DNA of 15,000 nucleotides from Actinidia chinensis (Eukaryota; Streptophyta; Magnoliopsida; Ericales; Actinidiaceae). Of the stretch, positions 1 through 9,604 are shown piece after piece. The translations under genes and the position numbers were made by a program. The stretch spans positions 14,691,072 through 14,706,071 of the forward strand of contig CM018915.1 in NCBI GenBank assembly GCA_009663005.1. Reading direction: 5' to 3'. Each line of letters starts with the position of its first letter. The stretch's first letter is position 1. The notes beneath the pieces were generated by a model. That model did not search any database and was not told the DNA's origin. It saw only the letters and a program-made list of their open reading frames with translations.

Positions 1-283
1 GTTTCCAAATTTGGGCTTGACTCGAATCTTTTGAAATATTCTATTTTTGGTAATTTTCTTAATTTTGTGATTCTAGCTTGATTAGGAAGTAGTTTTGCTT
101 TTCTTTATTATTTCCTAGTAGGTTTAGGATATTTCTTTTCTATATAAATGCATGTAAGCCTAAGAGCTATTCAATTGAATTTGATTAATAATATTGAGTG
201 TGAGAGGAGAGAGAGTATCTCTTTTTCTTATTACTTTAGGATTGTCTTTATTGTTAGTTTTCATCTCATATAGTTTCCTTGCA
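1..283 (+). mobile_element. Partial LTR-like sequence (3' part of an LTR, cut by the window edge)
   Basis: The stretch reads like the U3-R-U5 end of a plant LTR. It is T-rich, has a TATATAAA box at 141-148, then an A/G-rich leader (GTGAGAGGAGAGAGAG around 199-214), and a possible terminal CA at 282-283. A primer-binding-like site starts six bases later, which is the usual order for an LTR retrotransposon. The start of the LTR lies outside the window and no second copy is present here, so the boundary rests only on the CA and the downstream site. It could also be a solo or truncated LTR. The superfamily cannot be told. Confidence 0.4.
141..148 (+). promoter_or_regulatory. TATA box in the LTR-like sequence
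   Basis: A perfect TATATAAA stands about 140 bases before the inferred LTR end. In plant LTRs the TATA box directs transcription of the element from the R region. Whether it is active cannot be judged from sequence. Confidence 0.4.
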
Positions 284-288
284 TTAGT

Positions 289-300
289 TGATGTCAGAGC
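289..300 (+). other. Primer binding site-like sequence (initiator Met-tRNA type)
   Basis: TGATGTCAGAGC matches 10 of 12 positions of TGGTATCAGAGC, the sequence complementary to the 3' end of plant methionine tRNA that primes reverse transcription in many Copia and Gypsy elements. It lies just after a possible LTR-terminal CA. The two mismatches (third and fifth bases) suggest decay. Confidence 0.4.
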
Positions 301-960
301 TGAGTTAAATCCTAAACATGGCCTATGGAGGAGTGTAGACGAGGGAAGGGGTGTTTCGTAGGTGTAGGTTTGTATGTTTTTGTTTGGTAACCTATGCCAC
401 TATCATGAGGTGATGTGCGAGAGGAGCTATACGAGAGCTGAATGGAGGACAGTGGTAAGAATATCGAGGGGCTGAGGCTACTATAGAAACCTTAAATCCT
501 CTTGACATATAATAGAAAAACATTAGGTTGGTGTGCAGTGGCATCCTGTACCCGCACTACCCTTAATGGCAAAGACATGAGGGATACATGCCTTGATATG
601 ATGACAATGTTCAAGACAGTGATGCAATGGGCAGATGCAAAGCACAAGAGGAGATGTGTATGAATGCGTAATAGTGTGGGTTGTGAACATAGACTAGCAT
701 TAGTGTGTTGCTGGGCAGTCAAGAAGGCAAAGATTCATGGGGATGAATCAATTAGTGGGTAGCTTGATGCAGACTCAAATCTGGCATTAGCAAGGTCTAG
801 GCAGCATGCAGACAAGTAGCCATAGGCAATTTTGCTTGGCAATTGTCGATAGTTTGATTCTGTAGATAGCAGTAGTTGCTGGAAATAGTTGGAGACATTT
901 GAATGCACAACAGATGAGGGAATTTGTGTCTAAGTGGGGAAAAGTTGTGCTCGCATGTCT
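301..960 (+). other. Decayed internal sequence downstream of the primer-like site
   Basis: This stretch looks less AT-rich than the DNA on either side and follows the primer-like site, so it is probably the internal part of the element whose LTR opens the window. Translation in all frames is broken by stops, and I recognise no gag, protease, reverse transcriptase or integrase motif. The 76-residue open frame on the minus strand here has no recognisable feature and is probably chance. The right limit is set only by the change to AT-rich DNA. Confidence 0.25.
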
Positions 961-1899
961 GAATGAATATTTAATTTATTTAAAATGAGGAATTCATTTA
1001 TCATACAATTAGAGTTATATGATTGATATGAGATAGTATGCATATATATTATCATTAGTAATCTGTATCTAAGTTATCAAGAGGCACGATAATATGTGAA
1101 AATGAGATTTTAACATAAGAGATATAACGTTAATTATGATTAATTAAAATAATCGTATCGATGATTGAAATTGGACGTCTATCGCCAAAGACAAAGAATA
1201 CTGTTACCTTTATATGATAAGGATTGTTTATTCAATCATAAAATTCAGGTCGACTCTGGGTTAAATATTGATATATTAGGAATTTACTGAACTGATCAAC
1301 ATAAGAAAGGAAAGTAAATTACATAAAACTGTCACTTATATTACTTTCGTAATGAAAACTTATTGTTTAGACTAAATATGAAATGAACTATGAAACATGA
1401 GGGTTAGAATTAATCAGAATTTGGTTTGACGATAATTAATCTAACCCTTTCCATAAATTATGATATCCATGGAGAGGGGTTTTAATTTGATATAAAACCC
1501 CCAACGATGAACCGTGAATTGTTTATTTTTAGTCATTTTACTTTGGAGTACAATTCAAATTATTAGGGAAATTAATTTGAATAATTAAAATTATCAAATT
1601 AAGTTATGAGGATAAACTAAAAACTTTTAATATTTTAATTGAAACCAAATTAAAATCCTAAGATCCATTCCTTACCCTAGTTGAAAACCTAACCTATATG
1701 GCTATATATATGGCATGTAAGCTTCCAATTATTATGATTTTAATTCTGTTGGCCCAAATTTTTGAGAGAAAAATCTAGAACCCATACTTTAGAATGATTA
1801 TTAGGATTGAGAAAAAAAAATGAGAGAATATCAAATGATCTAGGAAACTAGAAAAATAAAGTCTTAAAGTATTTAGGATTAAGGTTTTTATAAAAAATA
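961..1899. other. AT-rich intergenic stretch, nothing recognised
   Basis: About 940 bases of AT-rich sequence with no long open frame, RNA gene or clear repeat. Short A/T words recur, and TATATATATGGC near 1704 is unremarkable. It could be LTR or other transposon sequence too decayed to name. Confidence 0.5.
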
Positions 1900-2215
1900 A
1901 GGTGCTGAAATTTTCAATAATAAGGTGGTAAAATTTGCTAAAGAAACGCAGTAATAAAGTATTGAAACTTGCTCCAGAAATGCAATAATAAGTTGCTAGA
2001 ATTTTCAGCAATAAGTTGCTGAAACTTGCTCTAGAAATGCAACAATAAATTGTTGAAATTTTCAGTAATAAGGTGCTAAAATTTGCTGAAGAAACGCAGC
2101 AATAAGTTACTAAAACTTTCAGCAAGAGGTGATGAGATTTACTGAAAAATACAGCAATAAGGTGCTAAAATTTTATCCAGAAATGCAGCAATAAGATACT
2201 GAATTTTCAGCAAAA
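1900..2215 (+). repeat. Degenerate tandem repeat, composite period about 57 bp
   Basis: Two short modules alternate. One reads like GCTGAAATTTTCAGCAATAAG. The other is like GCTGAAACTTGCTCCAGAAATG followed by CAGCAATAAG. The GAAAYGCA word recurs near 1945, 1977, 2034, 2092 and 2181, with a degenerate copy near 2145, and the best-kept spacing is 57-58 bases. The module also contains a small inverted pair (GCTGAAA / TTTCAGC). The 116-residue minus-strand open frame across this array is a by-product: its protein repeats every 19 residues, exactly the DNA period. Confidence 0.75.
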
Positions 2216-2547
2216 ATGTATATCGAACCCCCTATTTATTGACGTTGTAGGATTACATGTCCGAAGATCTGGATTTTTTTTTTAAAAACCTAACTTTCGT
2301 TGCAGGGAACTGTTCCCTTCACTGATGACACTTGTTCAAAGGGGCTACGAGGCAGTTGCAGATTCATGCATGTGGCAAGCTTGTGTTAAAGCTAGTTTTT
2401 CCCTTGGCAGTTAGCGTGTTCAAATGCTAAGATTGTGGCATGCCAGAATATGTTGTGTGTTTGTGATTGATTTGTGTTTCTCTAAATAAGCCCCCCCAAA
2501 CCCTAAACAAAAAGGGGTAGAAGGCAAGACAATTTTTAGGCAGAATT
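2216..2547. other. Unassigned segment with a telomere-like motif
   Basis: No open frame of note. A run of seven C at 2491-2497 is followed by AAACCCTAAAC at 2498-2508, which matches the plant telomere unit and telo-box. It is a single copy, so it is not telomeric DNA. The segment ends where the candidate Gypsy LTR begins. Confidence 0.4.
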
Positions 2548-4905
2548 TGTAATTGCCCCGACCCGCGAAAAACGAGTATTAAATTAGTAATTGAATTAAT
2601 TTAAATTTTAAATGCAACTAATATTTTTTGCAGTAAATTATAAAATTAGAGGAAAAACGAAACACGATAATACGACACATTGTGAACACATGGTAGACAC
2701 GCGGGTGCATGCATGAGAGATGTGGTAACATGTGTCACCATGCATGAGGGTGTGTGTGTGACGTATAGAAGCTACTGGACAGCAGTTGTCCTTGAGTGTG
2801 TGTTTTGTGTTTGGTACAAGTGCATCGTGTGTTGACACTAAAAAAGAAAGAGGGGCTGGTTGTGCCGTGGGGCAATGTACTACTATGACAAGGCCTAGCA
2901 AACCAAAACTTTAAGAATAAAAGTTGGCCCAGTAGCAACCCATAACACAACAAATGAAAAGAAGAGAAGAGAGAGGGGTACGGAAATAGAGAAATAAAAA
3001 GAAAGAAAATAGAAAGAAAGAGTGAGGGAAATGTTGAGGAAGAAAGAAAAATAAAATTGCGAAGAACGTGATATCGACCACTATTTTTTACCGAGGTAAA
3101 TTCTAAATTTGCTCTCCTTTCTTTAATATTTTTTCTATTTTAAGTTTTATTATCGAATACCATATCTAGTACAATTTAAACCCACCAAATATCCCAAAAT
3201 ATCTCATTTATACGTATTTTTTTAAAAATTAAAATTCGAATAAATCGGAACTTTATTTTACCACTGGAACACGTAATTGTATTTTTATCATAACTTTCTC
3301 ATATGACGTCCAAATTACTCATTAAGTGGCGTAGAAAGATATTAAAATTATATATAATTTAATTCAATGAATTTATTTTAAATTCAGGAATATAAATGAT
3401 CTAAATTGAACTGAACCCCATAGGAATTCCAAAACTGAAAAACTATTTTAAATAGAAAGTTTGAGAATTTTATAAAAATAGTTACATATGTTATAAAATT
3501 CTAAATATTTTATATGTGATATATTTATATGTCTAGTTATTAATTATTTATTCATGAATTTAGGAAAAGTTTCAATGCCAAAATTTTTTTGTATACATTG
3601 AGCTGCTGTTAGTAAAACTTATTTGCAAAAACTGCGAAGTTTGACGAATTTAAAATCTTTATGTAGCTTAAAAATTTAAAAATTTTTATTATAGATAAAT
3701 ATTGTTTCTAGTATATTATGTTAAAAAAGTTGGAGTCAGATAGCTCTGAAAAAGTTTATAAAAATTATAACCGAGTGGCATTTCAAAAATTTAGTGCAGG
3801 AAATTCCTACAAGAAAATCCGAATTGTAAAATTCAAATAGTCATAACTTAGAACATTAAAATTTTAGTATATCTATAGCACGAGAATATTAAATTAATGA
3901 TTCGAATATCAATGTAAGACACTGAATTCGACGAAACGTTAACTCACAAAGTGTAGGATGACTTGTGATTACTTCGGTGAGTCTTGTTATATTTTACTTA
4001 CTTGAAAATGAATTTTTAACAAATGAAAGCATATGTTGTTGGATTATTGAAATAATGGATGATATTTACGATAAATGCATACTATCTATGTTTTGATTGT
4101 TCTATAAAATGATTACTTTTGAATTATGATTAGACAACCATATTTAAACGATGACTTTGCGCTAGGAGAAAAGAATATAGCTAGAAGTGATGTAATAAAG
4201 GATGAGATTATAGCCAGATGATCATGATGATATATGCTATCTTATTTGTAGGGGTCGCTCCTTAATTACGGGTTTGTTGAATCAGTGCTGTGTTGGCAAA
4301 GTGTTAATCGCAATATAAATGTTTAAATTCTTAATATGAAATCAAGGTAAATAGGCCGTGATTAGCTAATGACTGGAATGAGAATGATTGACAAATTAAA
4401 ATATGTTCATGTTAAATGAATTGATATTTTAATATTTTTATGGCAAAAGTGTTTGTTTATGTAATTTTGATTCATTGATTCACACTAGTTATGCTTGAGA
4501 CTATTTGTACGTAATAATTTAGAAAATGAGAACGAGGTGAAAACCGCTACGAAGGCAAGCGACCTTAGTCAATTTTTTGATGATCTATGGCCATGTACTT
4601 CATATAGAAAAAAAGTTTTTTTTTGTACTTGTACAGTTTTTGATAAAGGTTGTTTTGGATTGTGGCGAACGGCGTAGTTGTATATATAAATGTAAGAATA
4701 CTTTTATCTATTAGAACTGACACACAGCTCTGATTTTATTTAAATAACGCTTCCTTACATATTGTTTTATTCAATATAATATCTTGCAATAAAAATAAAT
4801 TCCTAAACTATTGAGTGGTAGGCCTTAGGAGTGAACTCACTTTGGCCGTCACACTAAGCCTGTTTATAGAGGGTGGACTCAAGTGTATATGTGTTAGATC
4901 GGACA
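2548..4905 (+). mobile_element. Candidate 5' LTR of a Ty3/Gypsy retrotransposon
   Basis: The stretch starts TGTAATTGCCCCGACCCGCG and ends GATCGGACA, giving the TGT...ACA termini usual for LTRs. The CCCCGACCCG start and phrases such as CATAACTTTCTCATATGACG resemble long LTRs of plant chromoviruses of the Del/Tekay type as I remember them; that likeness is from memory. A weak primer-binding-like site and a gag remnant follow at suitable distances. At about 2.36 kb the LTR would be long but not unusual for this group. The 3' LTR is not in the window, so the ends cannot be confirmed by comparing two copies. Small open frames inside it look like noise. Confidence 0.4.
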
Positions 4906-4909
4906 GAAG

Positions 4910-4921
4910 TGGTATTCCTTC
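4910..4921 (+). other. Weak primer binding site-like sequence
   Basis: TGGTAT at 4910-4915 matches the first six bases of the plant Met-tRNA site TGGTATCAGAGC, but the rest is mostly different (7 of 12 overall). Its place, four bases after a possible LTR end and about 300 bases before gag, is right for a decayed primer site. Chance is also possible. Confidence 0.25.
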
Positions 4922-5219
4922 TTTGCTACAAAAAAATCTTGACATTTTTTTCTTGTATTGTTGGTGCAATACCCCCTGTAAATAGTGTGTTGATTCTTTT
5001 TTCTAAACCCCACAAATTTGTGTGTTTTTGTGGATGTGTTTGATTGAGTCTAGTTCGGAACTTAATATGCCATCACGGGATAGTTTTTTAAAAAGTGTAA
5101 ACATTGACGCCTGTGAACTGTTACCAAAATGCATGCGATTGGATGCAGTAGTGAGCGCCTAGATTCCTTGGAGGTGGGACACTACCGCCAATAACCAAAC
5201 CAACATTCGATTGAGGAGA
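4922..5219 (+). other. Untranslated leader of the Gypsy element
   Basis: This is the sequence between the primer-like site and the first in-frame ATG of the gag remnant. It has no open frame and fits the leader of a Gypsy element. The assignment depends on the flanking calls. Confidence 0.3.
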
Positions 5220-5905
5220 ATGAGGTTTCGAAAAACTACTTCGTCGCGGACCCTTTTTACTAATTATCAACCTAGGGAGAGGGAGATGAGGAAGGGGAGG
5301 GGGAGGGGGAGGGGAGCCGGAGCAGATAACTATGACACCCCGCTATGGAAAACCGACAGAAAGATTGAAATTATGGAATCCATAGAAGGCTTATGCTAGA
5401 GGAATTTCTGGATTTGGTTGAAGATGATGAAGAGTTCTTTTACTCGGAAGAGGTTCTTGAGTTCAAATAAGTTCCTTCGGTAGCTATGATACTTCGTGAT
5501 AGTGCGCGTGCGTGGTGACAACATACAAAAGTTATGAGATCTCGTTAGGGAAGTCAAAAATCACAATAGAAAAAAGATGAAATGTATATGTTTTTCTTAT
5601 TACCATTACCATACCGTCCTAATTATATTCAATTAAGAAGAAAAAGAAGATCGCATCTAGACAATTGTATCGGATGTGAAGTTGAAGCACAGTGTTTTGA
5701 TAGAATATAAAAAGAATTATAGAAAAAAGAAATATTCGAAGAAGTTCCGAAGAGATAGTTTTGGACACACAACTTCTGTTATTACAACCATAAGATAATT
5801 TAGATTTGCATGTAAAATATGATTAATACCTTGGAGAAGATAATTTAATAACTTGTATAGAAAAAAGTGAGGAAGAAGTCATGGAAGAAGTCTTATATAT
5901 AATTT
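5220..5905 (+). pseudogene. Decayed Ty3/Gypsy gag (retrotransposon capsid) fragment
   Basis: Gag forms the particle in which a retrotransposon copies itself. The ATG at 5220 opens a basic segment with an Arg-Gly run (GRGRGRGAGA) and then an acidic stretch. After a frame change near 5396, the frame starting at 5399 reads EEFLDLVEDDEEFF, then VAMILRDSARAW before a stop. This matches the plant Gag pattern of FLDWL, VE.FF, a VA..LR..A..WW motif and, downstream, KMK....FLP. FLLPLPYRPNYIQ near 5595 fits the last part. Further on, a segment with RRDSFGHTTSVITT near 5750 and an acidic run near 5870 resemble the Gag tail. There are at least five stops and one or more frameshifts. No zinc knuckle, protease or polymerase follows, so the element is truncated. 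The family call is from remembered motifs and has not been tested by search. Confidence 0.6.
5294..5314 (+). other. G-quadruplex motif inside the gag start
   Basis: Four G runs of 4, 5, 5 and 4 are separated by single A bases. This is a textbook parallel G-quadruplex pattern on the plus (sense) strand. In the gag frame it encodes the Arg-Gly repeat, so the DNA pattern may simply follow from coding GRGRGR with GGG/AGG codons. Confidence 0.7.
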
Positions 5906-6108
5906 CTTTTTCACTTGGTCATCACATTTCAAACCTAAGAATGTAACACGAAAATGTAATTGACCAAACCAAAATTTAGGAAAAAAATAGATTAATAAGT
6001 TCAAAACCAAAAAACTTAAAATGGATAGTGGAGATTTAACTATTTTGGCTAATTTTTAAATGATGATGGAGATTTAGATCTATAAAAGATGGTGAGATTT
6101 ATAAAATA
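5906..6108. other. AT-rich stretch between gag remnant and Helitron
   Basis: There is no open frame. The phrase GGAGATTTA recurs at about 6030 and 6069, with variants near 6092, giving a weak local repeat. It may be decayed retrotransposon or host DNA next to the Helitron insertion. Confidence 0.35.
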
Positions 6109-6460
6109 CTAGTCATTGCCCGTGCCATGGGACTACGCAAAAAAAAAAATAGCAATATTTTTCAATCAATTTTGATGATTTTTCATCGTAGAACCTAAAT
6201 ACTAAAAATAAAAATCAAAAATAATAACAAATAAGTTAGCTCTCATTACTTTTTTAGAAAACAGCTAATCTAAATCTAAAACTAACATAAGAGAGTTGAT
6301 TTTTCACGCCCTGACACCCCACCCCTCGATGTGACCTTTTTTTTTTTTTTTGACTTTCCAAATTTTCACCTTCAATTATTTTGTTTTCAACTACATCTTG
6401 GGGTTGCCATTCAACCCTTTTTATTTCCTTTTTTAATACCCATTTATTTAATTTTTAATT

Positions 6461-6724
6461 CCCCTTTTTGTTTTTTGTTAACTTCACTTCTGAATTTTTA
6501 ATAAAAAAATTATATAAAATTTAATAAAAACCCTTTTATTTTTTTTTCTGTTTTAATACCACTTGGGGTTCTTATTTTTTCTTTTTACTTTCACTTCAAA
6601 AATTTTATATATAAAAAAATATGATAAAATTTATATTTTTTTTTTTTATTCCCTCCACTTTATGTTTTTTATAAAAGAAAAAAATATATGAAATCAAAAT
6701 TTTTAATATTTTTTTTAAATTTCG
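6461..6724 (+). repeat. Left arm of a long imperfect inverted repeat
   Basis: The reverse complement of this segment matches 7020-7282 almost along its length. Anchors include CACTTCTGAA (pairing with CGGAAGTG), a TACTTTCACTTC block near 6586, TTCCCTCCACTTTATG near 6649 and AAATTTCG at the inner end. It lies inside the candidate Helitron. The A/T-rich content inflates apparent similarity, but the non-A/T anchors fall in the right order and spacing. Confidence 0.7.
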
Positions 6725-7019
6725 ATGGTTGAATGTATATGTTATTCTTTACTTAAGATCATCCTTGAGAATTTAATAATGTATTTTTTGAGTGAGTAGT
6801 TTGACTTATCATAAAATATATAAAAAAAAGTAATATTTTTAACGTTCAATACAGTAGTAAATTCAACTTACAAAACTAACTTTTAATCATATCTCCTCAA
6901 AAGAAATTCTATATTTTTTAAATATTTTTTTATATAAAATTCAGAAGTGAAAGTAAAAAAAAAAAAAATCAGGGGTGTTAAAAAAACTCAATAACAAATA
7001 ACTATACGATCACCCCACC

Positions 7020-7282
7020 CGAATTTTTAAAAAAATATTAAATCTTGATTCATATTTTTTTTCTTTTATACAAAATGTAAGGTGGAGGGAGTAAAGCAAT
7101 TATAAAATTTTTATGCATAATTTTTTTTTATGAAAATTCAGAAGTGAAGTAAAGAGATAAAACACAAGAATCAATAGTATTAAAAGAAAGAAATAAAATT
7201 TAAATTTTTTATAAAGTTTTATATTAAAAAAAAATTTATATATAAAAATGCGGAAGTGAAAGTTAAAAAAAAGATAAAGGGA
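7020..7282 (-). repeat. Right arm of the long imperfect inverted repeat
   Basis: It is the inverted partner of 6461-6724. The anchors are CGAATTTTTAAAAAAATATT at the inner end, GGTGGAGGGAGT at 7081, CAGAAGTGAAGTAAAGAG near 7140 and GCGGAAGTGAAAGTT near 7250. The spacer of about 295 bases also contains a directly repeated copy of the CAGAAGTGAAAG module near 6942. A transcript through this region could fold into a long hairpin. Confidence 0.7.
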
Positions 7283-7480
7283 TATTAAAAAAGTATAAAA
7301 TCGTTAATGTGAAAGTGATGGGAAGGAGAGAGGTGAGATTATGATGGATAGAGAAATGGAAAGTGATGGAGGAGATAGCGTGAAAGTGATAGTTTTATGG
7401 CGGGACAAAATAATCTGAGATAAAATCTGAGCCATTGGATCAACGCAAATGAATATGAGCCTTAGATAGCGAGAGATAGA

Positions 7481-8760
7481 TTTTAAGATTCAAACTAAGT
7501 CCTGATGTCAATATATATGTGATTACTTATAATACTTTTTGGTTCATTTAAATAGTTTGAAAGACCATAAAAATCGAATCTTATAAAAAAAATTAATTTT
7601 TAAAAATCAAAATTAATTGAGTGACCACCTCTATAAAACCAATCCCAACTAACTTTTCGGTCGTTTTTCTTTTCCTCATCGAGCACTGAATAGTCCGCTA
7701 TACTGTTTCAAAATGCCCAACTAATTGTTGTGCCAAGTGGATACTACTATCTTGTTCAATTGTACGGTCCTTGCTAATCATTCATGTAACAATCATATTG
7801 ATTGGACATTATTATATTGTCTTGAATATTTTTTAACGAAAAATGATGGTAAGTTTAACTTTTGAGTAAACTATAAAAAAATGTTATTTTGACATCATAT
7901 AGAAATTGATGTTCGATCAATTTATTTTTTTGTATAGGTCCCATGCTTAAAACGAGCTTTACAAGCAAGTGAACAATTTGAATTAAATAAAATCTACCAA
8001 TAGTAAACCTGTAAAAATACATTACACAAAGTTATATAATGCTTTGAAAACTAACGAAACACCCAATCCCATGTGTATAATTATCTAGTATCAACCACTC
8101 TATATATTATAAACCAATGTGAATTGAGAATACTATGCCTTTATGATAAATTGGAGGGATGTTATGGGAGAATGTTGTGATGGTCGTGGTTGTTTTTTTT
8201 TCGCAGGCTAATCTATGATTGGTAATATTTTAATAATAAAATTTTATGATATTATTGTAGACAGATTATTCTTTTAATATAAATATATTTACTTCTGTAA
8301 TTATTCATGTAAAAAATGTTCCTTGTCACCGCTCCACCCCATCTCAAAACCAAAATTCTAATGATATTTTAATGGCATAGACAATTTATTGTTGACTTTG
8401 GCGGTGTAACTTTTTATAGAAAAAAACTATTTTTAAATAAATACCTAATTATTCCTCCAATGGAAAAAAAAACTAAAATTGTAATTGTATGGGATGGGCA
8501 ATTATGGTAATTAGAAAAATAAAAACTAGAGTGCAACATCGTTGTTTTATTAGCTCATCATTTTTTTTTGGTTGCTCAGAAATCGTTCTGAAATTAATAA
8601 CCTAAGATCTCTGGTTTTCTGTCTTCTTTCTTTCATGTTGTTTTAGGTTTTCCTTGAATTATTTTTATTTCTCTTTGGTTGCATTAGAAATGGTGGAAGA
8701 TATAAAAGAAATTAGAATTTGAGTTTTTTTAGTTTTTTTCCTTCTCTCTTTTGTTGTTAT
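7481..8760. other. AT-rich intergenic stretch, nothing recognised
   Basis: About 1.3 kb without a meaningful open frame, RNA gene or clear repeat. It is T-rich towards the right end (8560-8760), as plant introns and 3' flanks often are. It could continue the Gypsy element interrupted by the Helitron, but no coding motif supports that. Confidence 0.5.
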
Positions 8761-8984
8761 TGTGTTTGTTTAGACCTATGGCCTAGGCCGGTCCCAGAGT
8801 GAGTCCAGCCAGCTATGGGCTTGGGCACCCCCCCTGATAGGGTAAACCATTCTGCCCCCAAGTTTTTTTTTTAAATATTAGGGTTTCTATATACTTAAAT
8901 TAAAACTATAAACATCAAATTAAATTGTGGGTCAACTACAAGGACGCATTGGTGTAATTTACCCCCAAATATCATCTCAGCCTA
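8761..8984. other. Short GC-richer intergenic segment with palindrome and C7 run
   Basis: GGCCTAGGCC at 8780-8789 is a perfect 10-base palindrome. CACCCCCCCT at 8826-8835 is the exact inverted copy of AGGGGGGGTG at 9604-9613. No gene is visible. The pair could be chance or the worn ends of an inserted segment. Confidence 0.3.
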
Positions 8985-9360
8985 ATATTGCAGTGCGCCT
9001 GTACGCCTGTTGCTGTTTGTCACTGTCGGATGTGCCAACCTTTCAACCCACAACCACACGCAACACACAGACACAAGGCCTTCTTTGAATCTCTCTCTCC
9101 TCCCTCACCTCTTCACTCTTTCCCTCCGGCCTCCACGGACCACAGTCAATCGAGCACTCACCGTCGTCAAAACCGAGTCTCGCTGCACACAACCGAGACC
9201 ACGCAGTCCAATAGATGCCAACAGGTCACCGCTGCGTTGACCGAGTCACTGTAGAACACGTGAGTTCGGACTGAGTCACCGAGTCAACCGTCATCAACAG
9301 CTGACCAACACCCTTTTCGTCACCCCGCTGCACACCCCTGTCGAACCATACCACTCTTAC
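8985..9360 (+). other. GC-richer, exon-like segment without a credible gene
   Basis: This stretch contrasts with AT-rich DNA on both sides. It is C-rich, with a CTCTCTCTCCTCCCTCACCT tract near 9090 of the kind found in plant 5' leaders. Two overlapping frames are open on plus, but both begin at TTG, not ATG, and their proteins show no recognisable domain. GAGTC recurs at 9175, 9243, 9273 and 9281. TGAGTCA (9272-9278) and a CACGTG (9257-9262) are classical bZIP/bHLH binding words, and GTGAGT at 9260 could be a 5' splice site. A captured or decayed first exon is one possibility; I cannot name the source gene. Confidence 0.35.
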
Positions 9361-9531
9361 TCATACTCTTATATTTAGTGGTGGATTTAGCACAGCTAGT
9401 GTGATTGTGTGGATAATAGTGGGTTATGGTCGTTTTTGCATTATTACAATATTTTTGATTACAATGTGTTTTATATGTGTGGCTGGACTTAAGCCTTCTT
9501 TATGATTTGGTCTCTATTTAGTGGGCCCAGT

Positions 9532-9604
9532 GGCTCATTGTGGGTTATGTTTTATTTTTTTAGATATACATGATTAGCAAGCTGGGCCCAGATATCAAAC
9601 CCTA
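9532..9604. promoter_or_regulatory. Two palindromic TGGGCCCA (site II) words and a telo-box
   Basis: TGGGCCCA occurs at 9532-9539 and 9583-9590, and AAACCCTA at 9597-9604. In plants, TGGGCY elements (bound by TCP factors) with telo-boxes are typical of promoters of ribosomal protein and growth genes. The words are strand-neutral or found on either strand, so no direction is implied. No clear gene follows within the window. Confidence 0.3.

Larger units (their letters stand above)
6109..7480 (-). mobile_element. Candidate non-autonomous Helitron
   Basis: On the minus strand the 3' end reads CTAG followed by host T, with the sequence GCCCGTGCCATGGGAC (as read on plus, 6119-6134) a few bases inside. 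That resembles the CCCGTGCxATGGCACGGG hairpin just inside many plant Helitron 3' ends, here apparently damaged by a small deletion. The other end on the minus strand begins TCTATCTCTCGC and is preceded by host A. This fits Helitron insertion between A and T, with no terminal inverted repeats and no target duplication. No Rep/helicase coding sequence is visible, so it would depend on an autonomous partner. The 3' end is the stronger evidence. The 5' end is chosen from a permissive TC pattern in AT-rich DNA and may be off. Confidence 0.45.

Noticed and set aside
1775..2125. 116-residue minus-strand open frame
   Set aside because: It reads through the 57-bp tandem array, and its protein repeats every 19 residues in step with the DNA.
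2498..2508. Telomere-like AAACCCTAAAC
   Set aside because: A single copy, so not an interstitial telomere array; at most a telo-box.
4495..4677. 60-residue plus-strand frame in the candidate LTR
   Set aside because: Short, no motif, and inside non-coding LTR-like sequence.
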